This document shows positions 45,920 to 53,362 of a DNA stretch of 64,000 nucleotides, one piece after another (position 1 is the stretch's first letter; each line of letters starts with the position of its first letter). The position numbers and the translations under genes are program-made. Source of the stretch: Streptomyces venezuelae. Lineage in GTDB: Bacteria; Actinomycetota; Actinomycetes; Streptomycetales; Streptomycetaceae. The notes beneath the pieces are model-generated. The model saw only the letters and a program-made list of their open reading frames with translations. It was not told where the DNA came from and did no database searches. The stretch lies in NCBI RefSeq assembly GCF_008642375.1, contig NZ_CP029194.1, positions 2,542,001-2,606,000 of the forward strand. The letters are read 5' to 3'.

Positions 45920-48900
45920 TCAGGGGGCGCAGTGGAAGCGGGCGTTCCCCCAGTCCGCGTGGTCGTTGCCGTTCCCGTCGCCGCCATCGCCTGCCACGAG
46001 CTCGACGTAGGAGGCGCCGGTGACGTCGGCGGTCAGCGACCAGGCGGTGTCGGTGGCCTTGAGGACCGGGGACTTCACCTTCTCCGTACCGTCCGCGAGG
46101 ACGCTGAACTGGACGGTGCCCCGGCTGGTCTGGACGTCGTCGACCCCGACCTCGGCGGTGAGGGAGGTGCAGCGGCCGCCCAGGTAGTAGCGGACCTTTG
46201 CGGGGGCGTGGCTGCCGAGCCCCTTGGCGTACGTCACTCCCCCGATCCGCAGCGGGGAGCCGTCCCCGGTGCCGGTCTCGCCGTTGGAGAGGTCGCGCTC
46301 GACGGGGCCCCAGCCGTTGGTGGCGGAGGTCCAGTCGAGGTCGCTCGCCCAGCTGTCGGCGGTGGGCGGCGGGGGCAGGGTGCGGACGGTGGTGGCGGCG
46401 GTGAGCTTGCGGGCGCCTCCCCCGAGGTCGTACGTGACCTCGGCGCCGAGGGTGTACGGCCGGTAGGCGGCGTCCACGGGCGGGGTGACCCGCCAGGTGA
46501 CGGTGGTCGTGCCGCCCGCCGCGACGGGGTCGAGGGCGACGGGCGCGGCCGGTTCGGCGGTCCAGCCCTCGGGGAGGGTGAGCGTGGCGCGGGCGCCGGT
46601 GACCGCGGCGGCCTCGTCGTTGCCGAAGGTCGCCCTGACCTCGTTGGCGCGGCCGGGCTCCAGGGTCTCCGGGGCGTCGACGGCGAGGGTGCCGCAGGCG
46701 GCCCGCTCGGCGGCCGGGCCGAGGTCGGTGACGGTGAAGGAGTCGAGGACGAAGTCGGCGCCGTCGGGGGCGTCGCCGCGCTTGCGGAGCCCGGTCCAGG
46801 TGTCGCCGCAGCCGGCCGTGACGGTCTCGGCGAAGTGCCCGGTGGTCCGCTGCTGCCCGATCGGGGTGCGGCGGGTCTCGACGGCCGGCCCGTCGCCGCT
46901 CGTCCGGTCGTAGCCGGTGACCCACTCGTACGCGCCGGCGTGGCTGGACTGGTAGTCGTACTCCACGCGGTAGCTGTGCCCGTCCTTCATCGGGACGGTC
47001 CAGGGCGCGGTCCGGTAGACGAGGCCGCTGTTCTCGTCGTGCGACTTGAGGGACTCGGCGCCGCCGATGACGTCGTCGATCGGCTTTCCGTTCCAGCCGG
47101 CCTGGGTGTACGGGGCGTGCAGCTGGGCGATGTGGGTGCGCGGGTCGGTCGTCCCGCCGGAGTCGCCCTTGAGGAAGGGGCCCCAGCCCTGGTCGACGGC
47201 CTCGAAGTCCTCGTACGCGGCGGCTCCGGCCTTCGTCGCCGGCGCGTTGGCCACGATCCGTACGTCGTCGATCCGGACGGTCGCCGCGCTGCCGCCCGCG
47301 GCCTCGATCCGCAGCGGGGCGGACCCGTCGGCGGGGGCGGTGAAGGTGACCTTGGCGCGCTGGAAGCGGGTGCCGTTCCAGTCGGAGGCGGCGACCCGGT
47401 CGTCGAGGGCGGAGCGCTCGACGGTGACGGTCCGCCCGGCGACGGAGAGAGTGGTGGGGCGGGTCCTGCCGCGCTCGACCTCGACGAGGGCGGAGGCGGT
47501 GTACCGCGCGCCGGGGGTGAGGCCGGTGATCCGCTGGCTCACGGAGGCCGTGGCCGCGCCGCCGAGCCTGGCGCTGTTGCGGCCCTGGGTGTCGGTGTCC
47601 CGGGTGACGGTGCCCGACGTGGCCCAGGCGCCGAGCCCGGCGTCGTTGAAGCCGGGGTCCTTCACCGGGGTGCCCTGGCCCCACTGCGCGGGGCGCTGCG
47701 CGGGGGCGCGGTCGGGGTAGAGGACGTAGGGCTGCCCGGCGACGGCGTCGAGGGTGATCCTCCCGCCGACGGGCCGCACGGTGCCGGTCTTCACCCGGCC
47801 GTTGTCGGTGAGCTTGTACACGGCGTACGAGCGGGGGCCGGCGGGGACGTCCCAACTCGTCGTGCCGCCGGACTTGTTGTAGTGGTAGAGCTTCTTGCCG
47901 TTGCTCCAGGGGAGCAGGTAGTTCTCGCCGTCGAGGACCTTGCGGCCGTTCTCGTGGAAGGTGCGGCTGCCGTTCTCGACGGTGCCGCGGACGCCGCCGG
48001 TGAAGGTGAGGTCGTTGCCGTTCCAGCGGGTGATCTTCTGCTGCTGGAGGTACTTGGCCGGGAGGTTGCGCTGCCAGATGTTGGCGGTGAAGTCGTTCCA
48101 GTCGGTCTCGCCGGTCCAGCCCTCGAAGTCGACGAGGGCGGTCTGGCCGAGGACCGGGTGGTTGTTCCAGACGTCCTTCTCGCCGTTGCGGATGAAGCGC
48201 ACGATCTGCGAGTTGAGGCCCTTGTTGGTGGCGCCGCCGTAGTCGAGGTCGTTGGCCCAGTGGGACCAGAGGGAGGCCCGCTCGAACTTCTCGGACCACT
48301 CGGTGGCGACGTTCCAGCCCTGCGCCTGGACGGCCTGCATCGTCTTGTCGGCGATCCAGCCGTGCGTGTAGTAGACGTCGATGTAGAGGGTGGAGAGGTT
48401 GGGGTCGGTCTCGTCGCGCAGCTGCTTGAAGCGGCGGGCGAGGTCACCGCTGTTGATGTCCCTGCGCTGGTCGATGTAGTAGCTCTGGTTGAGCCAGTTC
48501 CAGCCGGGCTTGGTCTTGTCGACGAGGGTCTCGCTGAAGTTCTTCGCCTCCGGGTACGACTCGGTGGCGTTGACGTGGACGCCGAAGCCCGCGCCCCACT
48601 TCCGGCCTTCCTCGAGGAGGGTGTTGAGGTCGGCGAGGCCGCCGGCGCGCTTGTTGTAGTTGCCGCCGTAGTCCGGGTGGGCGGAGTCGTGGCCCTCGGA
48701 GCCGTACCCCTTGAGCAGCGCGAACTGGCCGAGCCCGTCGGTGGCGAGCGAGATCCGCTTGACGTCGTCGAGGGTGCGCAGGAAGGGGTGGGTGGCCTGG
48801 GACGCGAAGTTGAAGGGGATGTGCGCGACGACCCGGTCGGGGGTCTGCTCGCTGCCGGGCGCCTTGATCCCGATCGTACGGAAGGCGAGAGCGCCGTCCT

Positions 48901-49801
48901 GCCAGTCGGTGGCGCCGTCGGCGTTGGCGTCGGGGGTGACGACGACCTTGGCCCAGGGCAGGCCGTCGCCGCTCTCGGGCTGCGGGGCGCCCGCGCCCCG
49001 GTAGGTCCACTGGCCGGACCAGACGCCGACGCGGGTCTCCGTACCGCTCTTGCGGGCCTGGTGCCAGAAGCGGGCGCCGTCGCGGGCGGAGGCGCCTGCG
49101 GGCTTGTCGTAGCTGGAGTTGGACTCGACGGCGGCGGCCAGCTGCCCGGTGCTGACGATCGCGTAGCTCGCGCCGACCGGGTTCGCCTCGGCGGCGGTGG
49201 CGTCGGTGACCCGGGCGAAGACGTCGGCGGTGCGGGTGGAGTCGGGGTCGAGGCGGGTGAAGGCGGTGGCGGCGCCGTCGTCCGCCGAGCCCACGGAGAC
49301 GAGGTCGTGGCCGGGGATGTCGAGCGTGCCGACGCGGAAGGCGTCGGTGTCGCGGACGGCGGTGACCCGGAAGGTGGTGGTCCGGCCCTCGACGCGCAGG
49401 CTCGCGTCGATCTCGACGCCGGGCAGGCCGGGGAAGACGAGGGTGTACGCGGCCGCGGAGGCGGTCAGGACGGGCGCGCCCTTGGCCTGGACGGCGTGGG
49501 GCGTGCCGTTGAGGACCACCTGCGTGACCGGGGCCGTACTGCCGAGGAGGCGGGCACCGGTCGCGCGGTCCGTGTACGAGAGGACGCGGGGGAAGTCCTC
49601 GGCGACGGCGACGGAGAGCCGGGCGGAGGCGATGACGGGGCCGGTGACGGGGGTGGTGGCCGGGACCGGGCCGGCCGCCCGGTCCGTGGCGGCGGTGACG
49701 GCGGCGTCGGCGAGGGCGGGCCCGGACAGGGCGAGCACGGTGGCCGAGGCCACCGCGAGCGCGCAGGCCGCACGGATTCTTCGCGAAGGGGGGAGGGACA
49801 T
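45920..49801 (-). CDS. Endo-alpha-N-acetylgalactosaminidase (GH101), multi-domain secreted
   Basis: A 1293-residue exported enzyme that releases Gal-beta-1,3-GalNAc from O-glycans. Signal peptide: RIRAACALAVASATVLALSGPALA at about 8-31. The N-terminal galactose-mutarotase-like part is about 60-290. The GH101 TIM barrel (about 300-700) has KGYGSEGHDSAHPDYGG, LYIDVYYTHGWIADK (candidate nucleophile Asp475), and WNVATEWSEKFERAS (candidate acid/base Glu501), with GATNKGLNSQ beyond. Then come two beta-sandwich/CBM-like domains and a NEW-type repeat (LTLPEGWTAEP). The NPCBM domain at the C-terminus has GGVTYAKGLGSHAPAKVRYYLGG. The start is ATG at 49801. Length fits other secreted GH101 enzymes. Confidence 0.88.
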   Translation of the reverse strand: MSLPPSRRIRAACALAVASATVLALSGPALADAAVTAATDRAAGPVPATTPVTGPVIASARLSVAVAEDFPRVLSYTDRATGARLLGSTAPVTQVVLNGTPHAVQAKGAPVLTASAAAYTLVFPGLPGVEIDASLRVEGRTTTFRVTAVRDTDAFRVGTLDIPGHDLVSVGSADDGAATAFTRLDPDSTRTADVFARVTDATAAEANPVGASYAIVSTGQLAAAVESNSSYDKPAGASARDGARFWHQARKSGTETRVGVWSGQWTYRGAGAPQPESGDGLPWAKVVVTPDANADGATDWQDGALAFRTIGIKAPGSEQTPDRVVAHIPFNFASQATHPFLRTLDDVKRISLATDGLGQFALLKGYGSEGHDSAHPDYGGNYNKRAGGLADLNTLLEEGRKWGAGFGVHVNATESYPEAKNFSETLVDKTKPGWNWLNQSYYIDQRRDINSGDLARRFKQLRDETDPNLSTLYIDVYYTHGWIADKTMQAVQAQGWNVATEWSEKFERASLWSHWANDLDYGGATNKGLNSQIVRFIRNGEKDVWNNHPVLGQTALVDFEGWTGETDWNDFTANIWQRNLPAKYLQQQKITRWNGNDLTFTGGVRGTVENGSRTFHENGRKVLDGENYLLPWSNGKKLYHYNKSGGTTSWDVPAGPRSYAVYKLTDNGRVKTGTVRPVGGRITLDAVAGQPYVLYPDRAPAQRPAQWGQGTPVKDPGFNDAGLGAWATSGTVTRDTDTQGRNSARLGGAATASVSQRITGLTPGARYTASALVEVERGRTRPTTLSVAGRTVTVERSALDDRVAASDWNGTRFQRAKVTFTAPADGSAPLRIEAAGGSAATVRIDDVRIVANAPATKAGAAAYEDFEAVDQGWGPFLKGDSGGTTDPRTHIAQLHAPYTQAGWNGKPIDDVIGGAESLKSHDENSGLVYRTAPWTVPMKDGHSYRVEYDYQSSHAGAYEWVTGYDRTSGDGPAVETRRTPIGQQRTTGHFAETVTAGCGDTWTGLRKRGDAPDGADFVLDSFTVTDLGPAAERAACGTLAVDAPETLEPGRANEVRATFGNDEAAAVTGARATLTLPEGWTAEPAAPVALDPVAAGGTTTVTWRVTPPVDAAYRPYTLGAEVTYDLGGGARKLTAATTVRTLPPPPTADSWASDLDWTSATNGWGPVERDLSNGETGTGDGSPLRIGGVTYAKGLGSHAPAKVRYYLGGRCTSLTAEVGVDDVQTSRGTVQFSVLADGTEKVKSPVLKATDTAWSLTADVTGASYVELVAGDGGDGNGNDHADWGNARFHCAP

Positions 49802-49873
49802 GCGGACCAGTCAGCCGCGCCCCGGCGGCACCGTCAACGAGATCGCGCCGCGCGGGCCCCTCCAGTCCAAGAA

Positions 49874-49909
49874 CCCCCTCCGGTTAGTCCAAGTGACGGC
49901 CGGAGGGGG
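49874..49909 (-). terminator. Terminator after the M15-like gene
   Basis: CCCCCTCCGG and CCGGAGGGGG form a ten-bp stem with a 16-base loop, some 45 bases past the stop at 49954 in minus-strand sense. Confidence 0.6.
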
Positions 49910-49953
49910 CTCCTTGAGGGTGCTTCCGGTTGCTGGGGGGGGGCGGGGAACGG

Positions 49954-50463
49954 TCAGCAGCCGCCGCAGTTGTAGAAGGTCACGTCCCAGTGGTTGCCCT
50001 CGTCGGCGTAGACGTTGCCCGCGCCGGACCTCCACTGCGGAGCGCCGTCACCGCGTACGCCGATGTAGGTGAAGGTGTTCTTGATGTAGTTGCCGACGCA
50101 CGTGTACTTGCTGAAGTCGAGCTTGTAGCCGTTCCAGTGGGAGTACGTGCCGCCCGCGTGCCCGGTCTCGGTGCCGCCGGTGATGTTGAGGGCGCAGCCG
50201 CTGGCGCTCCTGAGGGTCTGGGCGCCCTGGGCGGTGGCGAGGTTGAGCTGCTCGAAGGACGTGCACGTCGGGACGTTGCGGTTGGAGCAGTTGCCCGAGG
50301 ACGACCAGGTGATGCCGGAGGAGCGGAACATCGAGGTCGCGGTGGCGTGGCTGATCTTGGTGACCGCGTGGGCGTCGGTGGCGGTGGAGAGGGCGCCGAA
50401 GCCGGGGGCGAAGAGGGCGCCGAGGACGAGGGCGAGTGCGGTGAGGACGGAGCGGAGCTTCAC
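49954..50463 (-). CDS. Small secreted protein with M15-like (D,D-carboxypeptidase) zinc motifs
   Basis: A 169-residue exported protein. The Sec signal is LRSVLTALALVLGALFAPGFGALS (about 3-26). The mature part has six cysteines. The segment SHWNGYKLDF (H-x2-G-x3-D) and, 40 residues on, EGNHWDVTFYNC look like the two halves of the peptidase M15 zinc site SxHxxGxAxD ... HW(H/D)xxF. These would supply three ligands (His, Asp, His). A vanY-like D,D-carboxypeptidase or endolysin-type peptidase is the inference; the match is by motif spacing only. Its start is ATG at 50463 after GGAGGAAC. It is alone between the GH101 gene and the YceI gene. Confidence 0.6.
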   Translation of the reverse strand: MKLRSVLTALALVLGALFAPGFGALSTATDAHAVTKISHATATSMFRSSGITWSSSGNCSNRNVPTCTSFEQLNLATAQGAQTLRSASGCALNITGGTETGHAGGTYSHWNGYKLDFSKYTCVGNYIKNTFTYIGVRGDGAPQWRSGAGNVYADEGNHWDVTFYNCGGC

Positions 50464-50615
50464 GGGGGTTCCTCCTGCTGGTGACCGTGACGGGTGGGGA
50501 CGGCTGTGCAGGTGGTGCTCGTCGCGCAGGGAGATGGTGCCGCAGTTCTACGCGCGTCCGATAGAGGGCCTCGGGCGTCTTCCGGGGCCGTGCGGGTGAA
50601 CTTCTTCCAGAGATG

Positions 50616-50665
50616 TTGAAACTTGAACGGAATAGGTCTACAGTCATTCTCGTTGAAGGTTCAAC
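50616..50665 (+). promoter_or_regulatory. Candidate MarR-type operators upstream of the YceI gene
   Basis: TTGAAACTTGAA (50616-50627) and the near-perfect palindrome GTTGAAGGTTCAAC (50652-50665) lie 27-76 bases before the yceI-like start. YceI genes in actinobacteria are often controlled by MarR regulators with TTGAA/TTCAA sites. No MarR gene is in the window. Confidence 0.45.
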
Positions 50666-50691
50666 AAACACCGATCAAGGAGCTGTACGTC

Positions 50692-51303
50692 ATGGGTCTC
50701 TTCAACCGCAAGAACAACGAGTCCGCCGTCGCCACCGCCACCCTCCCCGTGGACCCGGCCCTGGCCGCCCTGACCGGCGACTACAACATCGACCCGGCGC
50801 ACAGCAGCATCGGATTCACCGTCCGTCACGCCATGGTCACCAACGTCCGCGGCACCTTCGCCGAGCACGAGGGCGCACTGAAGCTCGACGGTGCAAACCC
50901 GGGCGCCTCCACCGCCTCCATCGACGTCAAGATCGCCTCCATCGACACCGGCATCGGCGACCGTGACGGCCACCTGCGCAGCGGCGACTTCTTCGACGCC
51001 GAGCAGTTCCCGCTGATGACCTTCCGCTCCACGGAGGCCGCGCAGCTGGGCGGCGACAAGTACCGGATCACCGGCGACCTCACGATCAAGGACGTCACCA
51101 AGCCGCTCTCCATCGACCTGGAGTTCAACGGCACGGCCACCGACGTCTACGGCAACGAGCGCGTCGGCTTCGAGGGCTCGGCCGAGATCCTGCGCTCCGA
51201 GTGGGGCCTCACCTGGAACGCGGCCCTGGAGACCGGCGGCGTGATGGTCAGCGACAAGGTCAAGCTGAACTTCGACATCTCCGCGATCAAGAACGCCGCC
51301 TGA
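50692..51303 (+). CDS. YceI-family polyisoprenoid-binding protein
   Basis: A 203-residue lipocalin-like beta-barrel protein. It lacks a signal peptide; the N-terminus MGLFNRKNNESAV is polar. The YceI pattern GDYNIDPAHSSIGFTVRHAMVTNVRGTFAEHEGALKLD is at about 32-70. SIDVKIASIDTGIGDRDGHLRSGDFFDAEQFPLMTFRST, GDLTIKDVTKPLSIDLEFNG and ALETGGVMVSDKVKLNFDISAI complete the family order. The barrel binds polyisoprenoid or quinone-like ligands. The ATG at 50692 follows AAGGAG by nine bases. It is intact and monocistronic. Confidence 0.92.
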   Translation: MGLFNRKNNESAVATATLPVDPALAALTGDYNIDPAHSSIGFTVRHAMVTNVRGTFAEHEGALKLDGANPGASTASIDVKIASIDTGIGDRDGHLRSGDFFDAEQFPLMTFRSTEAAQLGGDKYRITGDLTIKDVTKPLSIDLEFNGTATDVYGNERVGFEGSAEILRSEWGLTWNAALETGGVMVSDKVKLNFDISAIKNAA

Positions 51304-51380
51304 CCCCGGACGCCCCTGGACGCCCCCGAGCGACCCGGGACGCCCGCGGACGACCCGGACGACCTTCCGGACACATGAGC

Positions 51381-51414
51381 GCGCCCGCCCTCCGCAGCAG
51401 CGGAAGGCGGGCGC
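51381..51414. terminator. Bidirectional terminator
   Basis: GCGCCCGCCCTCCGC and its near-complement (one mismatch) around AGCA, between the converging YceI and serine-hydrolase genes. Confidence 0.8.
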
Positions 51415-51471
51415 TCGGCGTTCCGCGGCAGGGCCGGACGCCTTCTCCGGGGCGGGGACGAGCGGCCCGGG

Positions 51472-52629
51472 TCAGGCGGCCTTCGCCGCCGCCTCGACGA
51501 CCGCCGGGACCAGCCGGTCGTTCTCGGCGGCGCCCGGGCCCGCCATGAAGCCGAAGCGGCGGCGGGCGTAGCTGTAGGCGAGGCCGGTAGCCGGGTCGGC
51601 GAAGGCCTGGGAGCCGGGGGCGCCGCTGTGGCCGACGGCGGCCGGACTCAGGGAGGGGTAGCGGGTGGCCAGCGGGACGAAACCGAGCCCGAAGGCGTTC
51701 TCCTGCCCGGTCACCAGGTCCTTGCCCGCCGAGTGGATGCGGGCGACCTCGGCCAGGGTGTCGGGCGCGAGGAGCGGGGGCCGGCCGTCGAGCTCGCCGG
51801 CGATCGCCGCGTACATCCGGGAGAGGCCGCGCGCGGTGCCGACCCCGCCGCCGGAGAGCGGCGCCCGCTCCCGCACCTCCCGGGAGTTGGCGTAGCCGAC
51901 CATGTCGAAGGGCGGGTCGGCGTGGAAGTTGAACGCGATGGCCAGGAGGCTGTCCGGGGCGATCGGATTCGCCGCGAGGAACGCCTGCTCGGCGGGGGTG
52001 GGCAGCATCGGCAGGGCCGTACGGAAGCGCGGCTCCAGCGCCTCGGGCAGGCCGAGGTGGTAGTCGATGCCGTACGGGGCGCGGACCCGCTCCTCGTACA
52101 GCTCCTGGACCGACCGGCCGGTGGCCCGCAGGACCACCTCGCCGACCAGGGCGCCGATGACCAGGGCGTGGTAGCCGTGCCCGGTGTCCGGCTCCCAGTA
52201 GGGGCGCTGGCCCGCGAGGCGGGCGGCGATCAGGCGGTCGTCGGCGAGTTCCCCGGCCGAGAGGCCGCCGTCCGCGCCGATCACGCCGGAGCGGTGGGCG
52301 AGCAGCTGGCGGAGCGTGATCCGCTCCTTGCCCTCGGCGGCGAACTCGGGCCACCAGGAGGAGACCTCGCGGTCCAGGTCGAGGACGCCCTCCTGGACGA
52401 GCAGGGCGGCGATCAGGGCCATGACGCCCTTGGAGGAGGAGTAGAGCCCGAGCAGGGAGTCCCCGTCGACGCCGTCACCGCCCCAGAGGTCGACGACGAG
52501 CCGGCCGCGGTGGTGGACGGCGAGCTGCGCACCGCCGTCCCGCGCCTCGTGCGCGGCGACCTCCGCGAAGGCCTCTCGTACGGACTCGAATCCGGGTTCC
52601 ACGGTGCCGAGGATGCGGACGTCGCTCAT
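51472..52629 (-). CDS. Serine hydrolase of the beta-lactamase/esterase (class C-like) family
   Basis: A 385-residue enzyme of the EstB/LACTB type. SxxK is SSSK at residues 64-67 (nucleophile Ser64, Lys67). The motif with the second Tyr is HGYHALVIGALVGEV near 162-176, and a late GHSGAPGSQAF is the third element. No signal peptide is present, so it is likely cytosolic, an esterase rather than a beta-lactamase. The start is ATG at 52629 (MSDVRILGTVEPGFESV), preceded by GGGGAAGAG. It lies just downstream of the DUF4267 gene (32-bp gap), so they are probably cotranscribed. Confidence 0.88.
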   Translation of the reverse strand: MSDVRILGTVEPGFESVREAFAEVAAHEARDGGAQLAVHHRGRLVVDLWGGDGVDGDSLLGLYSSSKGVMALIAALLVQEGVLDLDREVSSWWPEFAAEGKERITLRQLLAHRSGVIGADGGLSAGELADDRLIAARLAGQRPYWEPDTGHGYHALVIGALVGEVVLRATGRSVQELYEERVRAPYGIDYHLGLPEALEPRFRTALPMLPTPAEQAFLAANPIAPDSLLAIAFNFHADPPFDMVGYANSREVRERAPLSGGGVGTARGLSRMYAAIAGELDGRPPLLAPDTLAEVARIHSAGKDLVTGQENAFGLGFVPLATRYPSLSPAAVGHSGAPGSQAFADPATGLAYSYARRRFGFMAGPGAAENDRLVPAVVEAAAKAA

Positions 52630-52661
52630 CGTGCTCTTCCCCCTGTGTGCTGTCGTCGCGG

Positions 52662-53108
52662 TCAGACGGTGGAACGCCGGAGGGCGGAATTCCCTTCCCG
52701 CACGGCCGAGTTCGCCTCGACCGCGTCCCGGGACGTCGCGAAGAGCAGGCCCGCGGCGAGGAGGACCACGACGCCGGTGGCCGCGTGGATGCCGAGCGCG
52801 GCGGCGTACGGGCCGCGGTGACCGAGGACGGCGAAGGCGTCCATGAAGGGGACGATCGCGAGGAGCAGCATCACCCAGGCCAGCGGGCGGCGCTTGCCGA
52901 GGGCCAGCAGGGTGAGCACGATCGCGCCGTTGGCGAAGTCGCGGCCCGCCTTGACCGTGAAGTACCCGGCGGCGTCGCCCTCGGGCCAGGACGGGATGCC
53001 GAAGCCGGCGGCCGCGGCTTCCGGGAGGAACAGGAAGTTGATGCCGAACCAGAGGCAGGCGAGGCCGAGGAGGACGGAGAGGACGTTCGCGACGCGGTGC
53101 AGGTTCAT
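52662..53108 (-). CDS. Four-helix small membrane protein (DUF4267-like)
   Basis: A 148-residue integral membrane protein with four predicted segments at about 7-27, 53-73, 76-96 and 101-122 (VLSVLLGLACLWFGINFLF; FANGAIVLTLLAL; WVMLLLAIVPFMDAFAVLG; AAALGIHAATGVVVLLAAGLLF). The family is linked with TetR regulators in many Streptomyces. Here the divergent TetR gene is a remnant. A 13-bp palindrome is centred 34 bases before its start, so it was probably repressed by that TetR. It lies upstream of the serine hydrolase on the same strand. Confidence 0.85.
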   Translation of the reverse strand: MNLHRVANVLSVLLGLACLWFGINFLFLPEAAAAGFGIPSWPEGDAAGYFTVKAGRDFANGAIVLTLLALGKRRPLAWVMLLLAIVPFMDAFAVLGHRGPYAAALGIHAATGVVVLLAAGLLFATSRDAVEANSAVREGNSALRRSTV

Positions 53109-53128
53109 GGTTCCCCCAGAACATCGAT

Positions 53129-53199
53129 CTAGCGTCTAGCGCCGCTAGGATTGACAGCAACGCTAGACCCGTCTCCGCCTCCTTGTCTAGCGGCGCTAG
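53129..53199. promoter_or_regulatory. TetR-type operator array CTAGCGSCGCTAG
   Basis: CTAGCGCCGCTAG (53136-53148) and CTAGCGGCGCTAG (53187-53199) are perfect 13-bp palindromes 51 bases apart, in the 100-bp spacer of the divergent DUF4267 and TetR-remnant genes. Half-sites CTAGCG (53129-53134) and CGCTAG (53161-53166) lie near them. Confidence 0.7.
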
Positions 53200-53208
53200 C
53201 GTTCTCGT

Positions 53209-53352
53209 GTGTCCGAGCACCGGCAGCGCCGAGAGCGCGAACGAGCCGAGCACCACCGCCTGATCGTGGACGCCGCGCTCGAGTTCGCCGCCGAGAACAC
53301 CGAGAGACGTCTGAAACTGCTGGTCAACGCCATTGTCAGTGGCGGCACCTAG
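53209..53352 (+). pseudogene. TetR-family regulator remnant with internal in-frame deletion
   Basis: A 47-residue open frame starting GTG at 53209 (SEHRQRRERERAEHHRLIVDAALEFAAE). That is the N-terminal helix of a TetR regulator. It should continue into the HTH, but residue 30 jumps to NTERRLKLLVNAIVSGGT, which looks like the C-terminal end of a TetR protein. Helices 2-8, including the DNA-recognition helix, are missing. The frame is preserved through the joint and a normal stop follows. An intact family member would be about 190-200 residues. The start is 100 bases from the divergent gene, as in an autoregulated TetR pair. It cannot bind DNA as it stands. Confidence 0.72.
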
Positions 53353-53362
53353 CGTCGGTGGC

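Noticed and set aside
45884..49975. 1363-codon plus-strand frame opposite the GH101 gene
   Set aside because: Shadow frame; GH101 catalytic motifs and signal peptide are on the minus strand.
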